A stretch of DNA of 64,000 bases from contig NZ_BCQA01000001.1 in NCBI RefSeq assembly GCF_001748145.1, positions 372,001 to 436,000 on the forward strand, given 5' to 3'. The stretch is from Bosea sp. BIWAKO-01 (GTDB lineage Bacteria > Pseudomonadota > Alphaproteobacteria > Rhizobiales > Beijerinckiaceae). A program made the translations under genes and the position numbers. The notes under the pieces are model-generated. The model made no database searches and was not told where the DNA came from. It was given only the letters and a program-made list of their open reading frames with translations. This document shows positions 41,432-52,000 of this stretch, one piece after another (the stretch's first letter is position 1; the number at the start of each line of letters is the position of its first letter).

Positions 41432-44170
41432 TCAGTAATAGCAAAGCCTGTGACTGCCCTGGATCTCGATCGAGTAGTCCTTCTCGTCGTTCTGCTCGAG
41501 ATAGACATCGACATAGGTGTAGTCGTTGTCACCGATCTTCTCGATGCGGAAGCGGAAGGGCTGGCCGGCAGTGCCGGCCTCGTCACCATAGGCGCTGGCG
41601 AACGGATCGGTCTCGTCCCCGGCGGCACCATTGGCGGGTTCGTCATCCGTGCGGATCTGGTACTGGCTGACGATGATGCGGTCGCCGGCCTCGAGATCGA
41701 GGATCTGGTGGATCAGGTCGCGGTCATTCGCGTCATAGGCCACATCGAACGAGAAGGTATCGTCGCCCGCCCCACCCGACAGTGTCACCGCGTCAGCGCC
41801 GATGGTGAAGTGGTCGTCGCCGCTGCCGCCGATCACCGCCTCGATATTGGAGAAGCTGTCCTCGCCGATCTCGACGCCGACCGCCTTGCCCTCGACCAGG
41901 TTGATGTCGATGCACTGCGTCGCCTGGGAATAGTCCAGCGTGTCGCAGCCGATGCCGCCATCATAGCAATCGGCCGCAGCATCGAGCGTGCCGATGATCA
42001 CGTCATTGCCGGCGCCGGCCTTGACGATATCCTCGCCGGTTCCGCCGTCGAGCGTATCGGCCCCTGCGTCGCCGGCGAGCAGGTCATTGCCGGCCCCGCC
42101 CATGACCACGTCGTCGCCGTCGTCGCCCTCGAGCCGGTCGTCGCCCGCTCCGCCATCGAGGACATCATCCCCCTCGTCGCCCTCGAGCCGGTCGTCGCCA
42201 GCCTCGCCGAAGAGCCGGTCGTTGCCGGCATTGCCCTCGACCCGGTCGTCGCCGGCGCCGGCGAAGACGATGTCGTCGTCGCCGTCGCCCTCGATCCGGT
42301 CGCGCCCGTCGCCGCCAAAAACGATGTCGTCACCGATCCCGCCCTGGATCTGGTCGTCGCCGCTGCCACCAGTGAGATGATCGTTGCCGGAACCGCCGTC
42401 GAGCACATCGTCGCCGTCATCGCCGGAGAGCGTATCGTTGCCGGCTTCGCCGAAGAGCCGGTCATTGCCGGCGCCGCCGGCCGCAACGTCATCGCCGCCG
42501 CCGAGCTGGGCGGTGTCCTGGCCGGCGCCGAACTGGACGATATCGACATGAGCGCCACCGGTGACGACATTGTTGCCGTTGCCGGTGCGGACGCTGTTGT
42601 TGCCGTCACCGGTGAAGACGGTGTTGTCGCCTTCCCCGCAGTAGATCCGGTCGTCGCCGTCGCCACCATCGAGGATGTCGTCGCCGTCCTCGCCATAGAC
42701 CTGGTCATTGCCGGCGCCGCCCATGACGTGATCGTTGCCGGCATCGCCATGAACCTCGTCACTCCCGGCGCCACCATCCACCGTGTCGTCGCCCTCGTCG
42801 CCATGGATGACGTCGTCGCCGGCATCCCCGGCGATCTGGTCGTCGCCCTCGCCGCCCTGGATCACGTCATTGCCGTCGCCGCCCGAGAGCTGGTCGTTGC
42901 CCTTGCCGCCGACGATGGTGTCGTTGCCGGCCTCGCCGTAGATGATGTCGTCACCATCCTCGCCGAAGAGCCTGTCGTCGCCATCGCCGCCATAGATCGT
43001 GTCGTTGCCGTCGCCGCCATAGACGATGTCGTTGCCGCGGCCGGCATAGATCAGGTCATGACCGGCACCGCCGCGGATGAAGTCGTTGCCGGCGCCGCCA
43101 TGCAGGATGTCGGAGCCGCCGCGGCCATCGATCACGTCGTTGCCGTCGCGCCCGTCGATCAGGTCGGCGCATTCGGTCCCGGTCAGGCTGTCATCGCCGG
43201 AGGTGCCGTTGATCTCGATGAACTCGACGACGCTGAAGAGCGCGGTCTGGGCGACCGCGACGGTCGCGTCGCTGACCTCGTAGCTCAGCGTCACCGGGCC
43301 AAAATAGCCGGGCGTCGGGGTGAACTCCCAGCCGCCCTCGACCGCAGTCAGCGTGCCGCTGGAAGTGGTGAGATTGCGGATTGCCAGCGCATCGCCATCG
43401 GGGTCACGTGCTCCCGCGAGCAGGCCGATCGTGGTGATCAGCAGCGTCTCGCAGCGTCCGATGCTGCGCAGGCTGACGACGCCGGCCAGCTGCGGGGCCC
43501 GGTTGCTGCGCGGGCCCCCAGGACCGCCAGAGTTCTCACCGCCGGGGTTCTCGCCGCCGGGACCGGGATGGCTGCCCGGGCCGGGATGGTGGCCGCCCGA
43601 GCCGGCGCCGCCAGAGCCGATCCCCTCGAAATCGTGGCCACTGGCGCCGGCACTGCCGGAGAGGCCGCCGCCATGGCTCAGCGTCAGGTTGTCGTTGCTG
43701 GCCGGATCGCTGCCGAAGACATCCTCGAGCTTGGCCGGCGAGAACCGGCGCAGCGGCAGCTGCTCATAGTCGATCGGCGGGGAATCGATGCCGAGGAAGG
43801 CGGCAAGCCCGGCCGTGCCCACAGCCTGGCCGCCGGAGCCGAGCGCCTGGTCGTCCTCGGCCTCCTTCCTGATCGCCCCGGTCTCGTCCTCGGCCTCCTT
43901 GTCCGCCTCCTCGGCCTCGGCCTGCGCCTGCCGCGAGGGGCCTCCCCCAGCCGCATCCTCGCCCGGGGTCTCAGTGGGCGGACCGAGATCGGACTTGGCG
44001 TGGCTGGGGAAGAGGCTCTTGACGTAGATCGCGACCGCCGTCAGCGCGAGCACCATCAGCGCCGGCCAGCGCGACGACGGCGCCGCGTCCTCGTCGGTGA
44101 TCTTGCGGTAGCTCTGCTCCGCGGTGGGCGCGCCTGGCGCCTGAGACTTGAGGGTCTTGATCTCGATCAT
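41432..44170 (-). CDS. Membrane-anchored RTX calcium-binding protein within the T1SS operon
   Basis: The 912-aa protein has a cytoplasmic N terminus, one hydrophobic helix at about residues 35-52 (WPALMVLALTAVAIYVKSL), an acidic/Glu-Ala spacer, a cadherin-like segment (GVVSLRSIGRCETLLI to GYFGPVTLSYEVSD, about 230-325), and about 400 residues of GGxGxDxLx nonapeptides. A further RTX-like beta domain and the end GSHRLCYY follow. It overlaps the exporter gene by 4 bases and precedes hlyD by 57, so it belongs to the secretion operon. A membrane-anchored RTX protein between exporter and adaptor genes is unusual. It may be a surface-retained partner, or a substrate in its own right. Function unknown. 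Confidence 0.8.
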   Translation of the reverse strand: MIEIKTLKSQAPGAPTAEQSYRKITDEDAAPSSRWPALMVLALTAVAIYVKSLFPSHAKSDLGPPTETPGEDAAGGGPSRQAQAEAEEADKEAEDETGAIRKEAEDDQALGSGGQAVGTAGLAAFLGIDSPPIDYEQLPLRRFSPAKLEDVFGSDPASNDNLTLSHGGGLSGSAGASGHDFEGIGSGGAGSGGHHPGPGSHPGPGGENPGGENSGGPGGPRSNRAPQLAGVVSLRSIGRCETLLITTIGLLAGARDPDGDALAIRNLTTSSGTLTAVEGGWEFTPTPGYFGPVTLSYEVSDATVAVAQTALFSVVEFIEINGTSGDDSLTGTECADLIDGRDGNDVIDGRGGSDILHGGAGNDFIRGGAGHDLIYAGRGNDIVYGGDGNDTIYGGDGDDRLFGEDGDDIIYGEAGNDTIVGGKGNDQLSGGDGNDVIQGGEGDDQIAGDAGDDVIHGDEGDDTVDGGAGSDEVHGDAGNDHVMGGAGNDQVYGEDGDDILDGGDGDDRIYCGEGDNTVFTGDGNNSVRTGNGNNVVTGGAHVDIVQFGAGQDTAQLGGGDDVAAGGAGNDRLFGEAGNDTLSGDDGDDVLDGGSGNDHLTGGSGDDQIQGGIGDDIVFGGDGRDRIEGDGDDDIVFAGAGDDRVEGNAGNDRLFGEAGDDRLEGDEGDDVLDGGAGDDRLEGDDGDDVVMGGAGNDLLAGDAGADTLDGGTGEDIVKAGAGNDVIIGTLDAAADCYDGGIGCDTLDYSQATQCIDINLVEGKAVGVEIGEDSFSNIEAVIGGSGDDHFTIGADAVTLSGGAGDDTFSFDVAYDANDRDLIHQILDLEAGDRIIVSQYQIRTDDEPANGAAGDETDPFASAYGDEAGTAGQPFRFRIEKIGDNDYTYVDVYLEQNDEKDYSIEIQGSHRLCYY

Positions 44171-45963
44171 GCCGACACCCGTTCATGCGGAGGCTTGAAG
44201 GGAGCTGCGATGGGACTGGCCGGCGGCATCCGCAGCGGTGCTGCCGGCGTGCTGGCCGGGGCAACCTGCGTCGTCGCCGGGGTCAGGATCTCGTTCCGCG
44301 GCCCGAAGGCGGCGAGCTTGCCGTTCTGGATGACGCCGACGAAGTCGACGGCGGCGAGCGCGCTCGGCCGGTGCGCCACGATGATCGCGATGCCGCCGCG
44401 CTCCTTGACCGTCTCGATCGCCACCTTGAGCGCGCTCTCGCCCTCGCCGTCGAGATTCGAGTTCGGCTCGTCCATGACGACCAGGAAGGGGTTGCCGTAG
44501 AGCGCCCGCGCCAGGCCGATGCGCTGGCGCTGGCCGGCCGAGAGCGCCGCCCCCTGCGGCCCGAGCTGGGTCTGGTAGCCATCGGCCAGCCGCACGATCA
44601 TCTCGTGGATGCCCGCCGCCTTCGCCGCCGCCACCACCCCGGCCGCGTCGCTCTCGGCCGAGAGCCGCGAGATGTTCTCCTCGACGCTGGCATCGAGCAG
44701 GCTGACCTCCTGCGGGAGATAGCCGATGAAGCGGCCGAGCGCCGCCTCCGGCCATTGCGCCAGCTCGGCCCCGTCGAGCCGGACCGAGCCGCGCAGGCAC
44801 GGCCAGATCCCGGTCAGGGCCCGCACCAGCGTCGTCTTACCGCCGCCGCTCGGCCCGATCAGGCCGAGCGCCGTGCCCGCCTTCAGGTCGAAGCCGACCT
44901 CGCTGAGCAGGACCTGGCCCGAGACCGGGGCGGCGACCGTGATCTTGTCGACCTTGAGCGCGCCCACCGGCGCCGGCAGCTGCATCGGCACCACCGCCTG
45001 GCTCAGCGCCACCACCGTCTCGCGCAGGCGCTGGAAGGCGGCGCGGGCCGCGACGAAGGACTTCCAGTTGGCGATCGCGAGATCGACCGGCGCCAGCGCC
45101 CGCGACGAGGCGACCGAGGAGGCGATGATCGCCCCGGCCGAGAGCTCGCCCTTGATCGTCAGATAGGCGCCCATCCCGAGGATCGCCGATTGCAGGATCA
45201 TGCGCAGCACGCGCGAGACCGCGCCCAGGCTGCCGCCGAGGTCATTGGCCCGGGTCTGCAGCGCCAGATGCTCGCGGTTGGCCAGGTTGAAGCGCTCGAC
45301 CGCCCGGTCGGCAAAGCCCATCGCCTTCAGCACCTCGGCATTGCGGGCATTGGAATCGGCGATCGCGCCGCGGGTGATCGCCGCCTGGCGCGTCGTGCCG
45401 TTGAGCCGGCGGGTCAGGATCTCGCTGGCCACCGTCAGCAGGGTCAGCACCACCGCGCCCGCCAGCGTCAGCGCGCCGAGCCAGGGGTGCAGGAAATAGG
45501 CGAAGGCGAGATAGAGCGGGATCCAGGGCAGGTCGAACAGCGCGCCCGGCCCCTGGCTGCCGAGGAAGCCGCGCACCGTGTCGACATCGCGCCCGCGCTC
45601 CAGCGCCTCGGTGCTGGAGAAGCCGAAGCGCGGCATGTCGATCGCCACCCGGTGCGCCAGCGGCGCGATATCCTTGTCGAGCCTGGCCCCGACCCGCACC
45701 AGCACCTGCGAGCGGATCACGTCGAAGGCGCCCTGGAACAGGTAGAGCCCGATCGCCAGGGCCGAGAGCGCCGCCAGCGTCTGGACGCTGCCCGAGGTCA
45801 GCGCCCGGTCATAGACCTGCAGCATGTAGAATGAGCCGGTCAGCGCCAGCACATTGATCAGCCCCGAGATCGCGAACAGGAAGAGGAAGGCCGAACGGAA
45901 GCCCAGCGTCAGCCTGGCGGCATCGCGGCGGCGGGCGGAGGTCTGTGCCTTGGAAGGTGCCAT
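44167..45963 (-). CDS. Type I secretion ABC transporter, permease/ATPase (PrtD family)
   Basis: The 598-aa half-transporter has six membrane helices in the first ~330 residues (FLFLFAISGLINVLALTGSF and on) and a C-terminal ATPase with Walker A GPSGGGKTTLV, signature LSAGQRQRIGLARAL and Walker B FLVVMDEPNSNLD. It has no N-terminal C39-like domain, as is usual for PrtD-type exporters of RTX proteins. The gene follows the giant peroxidase gene by 85 bases and overlaps the RTX protein gene. It is the presumed exporter of the peroxidase. Confidence 0.95.
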   Translation of the reverse strand: MAPSKAQTSARRRDAARLTLGFRSAFLFLFAISGLINVLALTGSFYMLQVYDRALTSGSVQTLAALSALAIGLYLFQGAFDVIRSQVLVRVGARLDKDIAPLAHRVAIDMPRFGFSSTEALERGRDVDTVRGFLGSQGPGALFDLPWIPLYLAFAYFLHPWLGALTLAGAVVLTLLTVASEILTRRLNGTTRQAAITRGAIADSNARNAEVLKAMGFADRAVERFNLANREHLALQTRANDLGGSLGAVSRVLRMILQSAILGMGAYLTIKGELSAGAIIASSVASSRALAPVDLAIANWKSFVAARAAFQRLRETVVALSQAVVPMQLPAPVGALKVDKITVAAPVSGQVLLSEVGFDLKAGTALGLIGPSGGGKTTLVRALTGIWPCLRGSVRLDGAELAQWPEAALGRFIGYLPQEVSLLDASVEENISRLSAESDAAGVVAAAKAAGIHEMIVRLADGYQTQLGPQGAALSAGQRQRIGLARALYGNPFLVVMDEPNSNLDGEGESALKVAIETVKERGGIAIIVAHRPSALAAVDFVGVIQNGKLAAFGPRNEILTPATTQVAPASTPAAPLRMPPASPIAAPFKPPHERVSA

Positions 45964-46007
45964 GATCGCAAACCGTCAAATGAACAGTTCGACAGGAAGG
46001 CGGTGAC

Positions 46008-46034
46008 GGCCGGCGGGCACGAGCCCCGCCGGCC
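46008..46034 (-). terminator. GC-only hairpin between peroxidase and exporter genes
   Basis: GGCCGGCGGG and CCCGCCGGCC form a perfect 10-bp stem with a 7-base loop, between the peroxidase stop and the exporter start. No T-run follows on the minus strand. It may be a partial terminator or mRNA 3' protector that makes peroxidase mRNA exceed exporter mRNA, as is known for RTX toxin operons. Confidence 0.45.
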
Positions 46035-46048
46035 GGAAGGTCCGGCCG

Positions 46049-49000
46049 TTACAGCGTGAAGTTGCTGCCGGTCAGGGTGTGGTTGCCCTTCAAGTTGAGC
46101 TGGAAGTCGGCATCGCCGTCGCCGTCGACATTGCCCTTGACCACGGTGTAGTCGCCGTCGGCCCGGGTCTCGTGGGAGACCACCAGCTGGGCGGTGGCGG
46201 TGAAGGCCGGACCGCTGGTCAAGGTGAAGCTCTGGTCGCCGGCGAGCGTTGCATTGGCGTCGATGCCGGACAGGTCGAGCTTATCGCCAGGCTCGAAGTC
46301 GAGGATGGTGTCGCCATCCGCCGCTTCCTTGCTCAGGAAGCGGAAGGTGTCGTTGCCGGCCCCGCCCTCCATCACGTTCACCGCGGCACTGGCCGTGATC
46401 GTGTCGTTGCCCGAGCCGGTCGCGACGTTCTCGATGCTCCAGAGCGTGTCGCTGCCGCTGTCCGTGCTGACCGCGCTGCCGCGTCCGAGCGGGCCGTTGC
46501 CGAGATCGACCGTCAGGTTCGCCGTGATCGCCGAGAGATCGAGCGTGTCGATGCCCGAGCCGCCGTCGCTGTCATCGCCGAAATAGACGTCGTTGCCGTC
46601 ACCGACTGCCGCCACGATCACGTCATTGCCCGCACCCGCCACCACGGTGTCGTCGCCGGCCCCGGCCGTGATCCGGTCGTCGCCCGTGCCACCGAAGATC
46701 CGGTCGTTGCCGGCCTCGCCATCGATCAGGTCGTTGCCGGCCCCGCCGAGCAGCACGTCGTCGCCGGCCCCGCCGAAGACCGCGTCACGGCCCTCCCCGG
46801 CATCGACGAAGTCGTTGCCGTCGCCCGCCGAGATCGTGTCGTCGCCGCCCGCGCCGATCAGGACATCGTCGCCACCCTGGCCGATCAGGTTGTCGGCTCC
46901 CGCCGCCCCGATCAGGACATCGCTCAGCTCCGTCCCGACATGCGTCCCAGGGTTGGTGCCCGGACCAGAAAGCGGCGTCACCGTGCCGGCGTTGTCATCT
47001 TCGGCGGCGTCGTCCTCCTCGTCGCCATCTTCGGCGGCGGCGTCATTATCGTCATCGTCGCCGACGACGTCATCATCATCCGCGTCGTCGCCATCACCGG
47101 CGCCGTCGTCATCGTTATCATCATCGTCGCCATCTCCGGCGCCGTCATCATCGTCACCGACGACGACGTCATCATCATCATCATCATCATCGGCATCGTC
47201 GCCAACGACTACGTCATCATCCGTGGCGTCGCCATCACCGACGACATCGTCGCCCGTGCCGGTACCGTTGTCGTCATTATCCCCGATGACGGTCTCGAAG
47301 ATGTTCTCCGGCAGATTGGTCAGGCTGGTATTGCGGGCGATGATGTCCGCGAATTCCTGGCCGTCGATAAAGTTCTCGTAGAAGTCGAAATTCTCGACCC
47401 GGTCGAGATAGTAGAACCGGTCGGCCTCCTGCAGGCGGTCGAACTGCTCGTGCAGCACGACCCAGAAGGTCTGCCCGACCATGCCGCCATTGATATGCGT
47501 CTCGGCCAGGCCACCGACCCAGAGATCGACCCGATCGATCCCCTTCACGATGCCGGTGCCGTCGGCCTGGATGGCCACGTCGATATTCGAATTGATCGCC
47601 TGGAAGGCAGCGATCTCATTGGCATCCAGGACCAGGTCCGGATAGGCCTGCCTGAACTGGGCGATCACGGCATCGCTCAGATTGTTGCGCTGCTGGAAAT
47701 CCTCCCACGAGGTATAGGGCGAGAGGTTTCCGGCATATCCGACGGCCTCGGAGACATAGGGATCCTGCGAAGCGGCAAGATCCGAACGCACCTGGTTCAA
47801 GGTGCCAAGCCCGACATCCCAGCCGCGCGCCACGTTGAAGGCGAACAGGTCGGCATTGATCCGCACCAGATCGTTGCGCACCGCGTCGACGATGTTGAAG
47901 TCGACCTCCTCCGCCGGCTGCCTGATGATGCCGCCCAGGATCGATTCCACGCCGAGCTGCTCATAGCCGGGCTGCGGGACATAGCCGGGAGGCAAGGGAG
48001 CGGTGAAGGCGCCGCTGTCATTCGTCGGGTTCAGGAAGGCGTCGAACAGCGCCACCTGCTTCGGCTGGCCATCGGCATCGAGCACGGTCATGGTCTGGCC
48101 GATCAGGGAGTGGCCAACCCGGTACACGGCCGCCGCGAACTCATGCGAGATGGCGGCTGTCGCATTCGGATTGTAGTCGCCGTGGCCGTGGCTGCCATCG
48201 CCCTTGATCCCGCCGATGAGATGGTCGGCGAACTCGTCGAAGACGACGCGCTGGTACTCGGCCTCGTTGATGATCTTGGCCGCCTGGAAGAGCTCTTCCT
48301 GGGTGCCCTGGAAGCCAGCCTCCACCAGATTCTCGACGTGGAAGTTGTGATTGCGCGCCCAGATCGTGTGCATCGCGGTCAGGGCGAAGTTCTCGTTCGC
48401 GCGGCCGTCACCGGCGATATAGTGGTCAAGCACGCTGATGAACGGATTGGCATCGAGCAGGAGCGCATGGCCGGTGCCCATGAAATTGGACGCCATGTTC
48501 GCGGCCATCGTGGTGTTGATCACGCCGCTGCCATCGACCAGCCCTGCGAAATGGGTCCGGAAGGCGACCGGGCCACCCGGCAGGCCGGTGAAGACGGTAT
48601 TGTTCTCCCAATGCTCCAGGATCAGTTCGCGCAGCGTCGGCAGCAACCGGAAGTCCGGATCCGACGGGTCAGGCGCTCCGGCCAGCAGCATCGAGCCGAG
48701 ACCGCCGTCGCCGTCGCCTTCGCGCAGGAACTGGCCGACGAGCCCGTTCGAACCATAGGCCTGGTTCTGGTCCGCGAAGGGCGAGGTGCGATTGATATGC
48801 TGGGGAATGCCATCGACGATCTCGTCGACCGTGCCCCGGGTGAGATCGGCCGGATTGCCTGATCCGGGCGCGCCGTTGCCGGGCGCGCCGATCTGGATCG
48901 TGCCGTTGCCACCCTTCGGCAGGAAGTCGAGGCCGTGGTCGAAATACTGGCCGAAGGCCATGAAGAAGATATTGGCGTCGTTGCCGTTCTTCGGCAGATC

Positions 49001-52000
49001 GGCTTCCTGCACACCCAGGATATTGCTGATGTTGCGCGGATCGAGCCCCTCGAAGATCGGATTGACCTTGTTGTTGCCGATCGCCGGATCGAACTCGCCG
49101 AAGCGGGCGTCGGTCAGCCGGATGAAGTGCTCGTCCGCCGCACCGAAATCGGGATGGGCGATATTGTTGCCGTGGCCGCTGAGATCGCGGACGCCGGGCA
49201 CCGTATCGTCATCGCCCGGGACTTCCTGGCCGTTGACCAGGAGCTTCAGTCCCGCGACGTCGCCGGCGGTGAGTTCGAACGCCCCGGTGATCCCGTCGCC
49301 GCCTCCGCTACCACCGGTGCTGCCGGCATCCACGAAAGTGGGCAAGGCTCCGCCGGGCAGGGTCGCGAAGGTGATGGTATGGCTGCCATTCGTCAGGGTC
49401 GTCGTGCCGTTGCCATTGTTCGTGCTCGTGTAGTTGGCGAGCGTCGAACCGGGCGCCAGTTCGATGACATCCTGCGGCCGCAACGCGCCGATGATGGTGT
49501 CGTGACCGCCCATCGACTTGAAGACGATGCGATGCGCCGAGGTCAGCGCCGAGATATTGACGGTATCGTCACCCGTCGAACCATCGATCGTAATGGTGTT
49601 CGTCAGCAGCGTGGTCGGCGCGAAATTGCCAATAACCTGGAAGGTATCGCCACCGCCGCCGCTGGTGATGACAATCTCCTCAATGTTCGCGAGTTCCGCG
49701 ATCACCAGACCATTGCGGATGATCGCGATCTGTGTTGCCGGGTCAAGCGTGAAGCCAGCCGCGGTCGCGTCGGCTGCCGCAAAGATCTGGAAGGATTCCG
49801 TAGTCGCATCACCGAGGACCTGGACAGTGTCGGTGTCGGCACCGCCATCGATGATGTCACGTCCTGCGGTGGAGGCGATCGTGATCAAGTCATTGCCGGC
49901 ACCGGCACTGATGATGTCGGGCCCTGCCGTGCCGAGGAGGGTGTCGGCGCCCGCCGTTCCGGTGATGATCGTCGGAGCCGGCGCCACGCTGACGGCAGCG
50001 GTCGGTGCGGAGAACACCTCTTCAAGAACGCCATTCGCGTCCTGGTAGACGACCCGCAACCGCAGGGCCAAGCCGCTTTCCGCATCCGTGACCGTGAAGC
50101 TCGGGCCGTGTGCGCGCTCCACTTCGCCTGCGCCGAAGGTCAGGATGTCATCGAAGGTTCCGTTTCCGTTATCGACCTGCCAGAAATAGGAGACGGGGAA
50201 TGCTGGCACGGTCCCACCGGGATTGTCGGCATCGGTCAGGCCGGCCAGATCCGCCGTCAGGACATCGCCGACCTGGATGCCGCCGCCGTTTGCATCAACG
50301 ATGGCTGGTAAGCCCACCGGTTCACTATTCGCCCCGCCGAGCACGACGGACTGATCGGCGAACTCCAGCCGCTCGATGTTCCGGAGCGTGTCCGTGCCAT
50401 CCGTCCCGACATTGTCCGTCACCGTCACCGAGCCGTCGGCGTTGGTCGTGATCGTGTAGTTCGCCAGTGGGCCGGAGAACTTGGCCGTGTCGATATCGGC
50501 AGTCGTCGAGGTCAGGATCTCGCGAACGATGACGAGTTGGCCGGGATTGTAGGTGCCGTTCAGCATGAACGGGACCATCGGCTCCATGCTGTCGAACGAG
50601 GCGATCTCGGGTCCCGTCCCATCGATATTGGCCCGCACGCTGATGCGCACGTTCAAGTAGCGGTCGCCGTCGATGATGTCGTTGCCGCCGCGGCCCTGGA
50701 TGATGTCGCTGCCCGCGCCGCCGAGGATGATGTTGCCACCATCGAAGAAGGTCGCACCGGCAGGAAGCAGGTCCCGCAAGCCCGCGATCAGGTCGATATT
50801 GGTCAGCACGCTGCCTGTCGCACCTGCCGTCGGCAGGGTGGTGGCGTCGGAGTCATCGCCGTTCAGGACGTCGCCGAAATCCGAACCGGAGAGGCCTTCG
50901 ACGAAGTCGAAGCGGCTGAGCGAGGTCGACCCACCCGGCACCGGCGGCTGATCGAAGAAGCGATCGGAGATGTCGATAGTGACGCCGGTGGTGTTGGGCT
51001 TGTAGATCGCCCAGTCGTAGCCGGAGCCGCCGATGTAGCGGTCGCCGAAGCCGGTCTTGCCGGCCATGATGTCGTCGCCGCCTTCGCCGTTGAACTTGTC
51101 GTTCTCGCCGTCGCCGATGAAGACGTCGTTGCCGATGACCGGGTCATTGCCGAGCGGATCGAAATTGTCGCCAGGGGCGCCGTCGGAGGTGCCCTTCTCG
51201 ATCCAGTCGTCGCCCTCGTTGCCCATATCCTGTTCATTGGCCTTGCTGCCCAGGATGAAGTCGTTGCCCTGGCCGCCAATGGCCTCCGATGCGTCCTCGC
51301 CGGTGACGATGAAATCGCTGCCGAAGCCGCCGATGATCAGGTTGACGCCGTTGCCGCCATGCAGGACGTCGTTGCCGTCGCCACCCTGGATGTTGTCGTC
51401 ACCACCGGTGTCCGTGATGATGTCGTCGCCGGTTCCGCCGCGCAGCTGGTCGTTGCCGGCGCCGCCGTCAAGACGGTCATTGCCGGCGTCGCCCCAGAGC
51501 GTGTCATCGCCGTCGCCCGACATGATGATGTCGTCGCCCGCCGTGCCGCCGAGGACGACATGCTCCTCTCCGGTATAATGGAGGAAGTTGGTGTCGGGCC
51601 CGACAGTCTCGGGATTGTCGCGGATGACGACAGGCCCACCTTGCTGCCCCAACGCAACAGAGACACCTTGTTCCCCGAAGCCGACGATATCGGCCAGGCC
51701 GTCGCCGTTCACGTCGGCGAGCTCACGCGGATAGGTATTCTGGTTCGACCAACCGCCCTCGATAGTTGAAAAGGCGTGCAGTTCGAAAGTGGGTGCTTGG
51801 AAGGTGCCATCCGCATTGCCTAGCGCAACCTGAACCCCAGCCGGCCCGAAGCCGACGATGTCGGCCAGGCCGTCACCGTTCACATCGACGACTTGACGTG
51901 GATAGAGGCTTTGGCTCGTCCAGCCGCCCGCACTGGGTGCAAACTGGGCGAGCGCGAAGCTCAGCGGCTGGAATGTCCCGTCGGCATTGGCGAGCGAGAC

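Noticed and set aside
39899..44500. 1,533-codon open frame on the plus strand opposite the RTX and HlyD genes
   Set aside because: It is antisense to RTX nonapeptide DNA, whose GC-rich codon repeat leaves the opposite frame open. The translated product is low-complexity Val/Ala/Asp sequence with no family features, and the minus strand has clear genes with ribosome sites.
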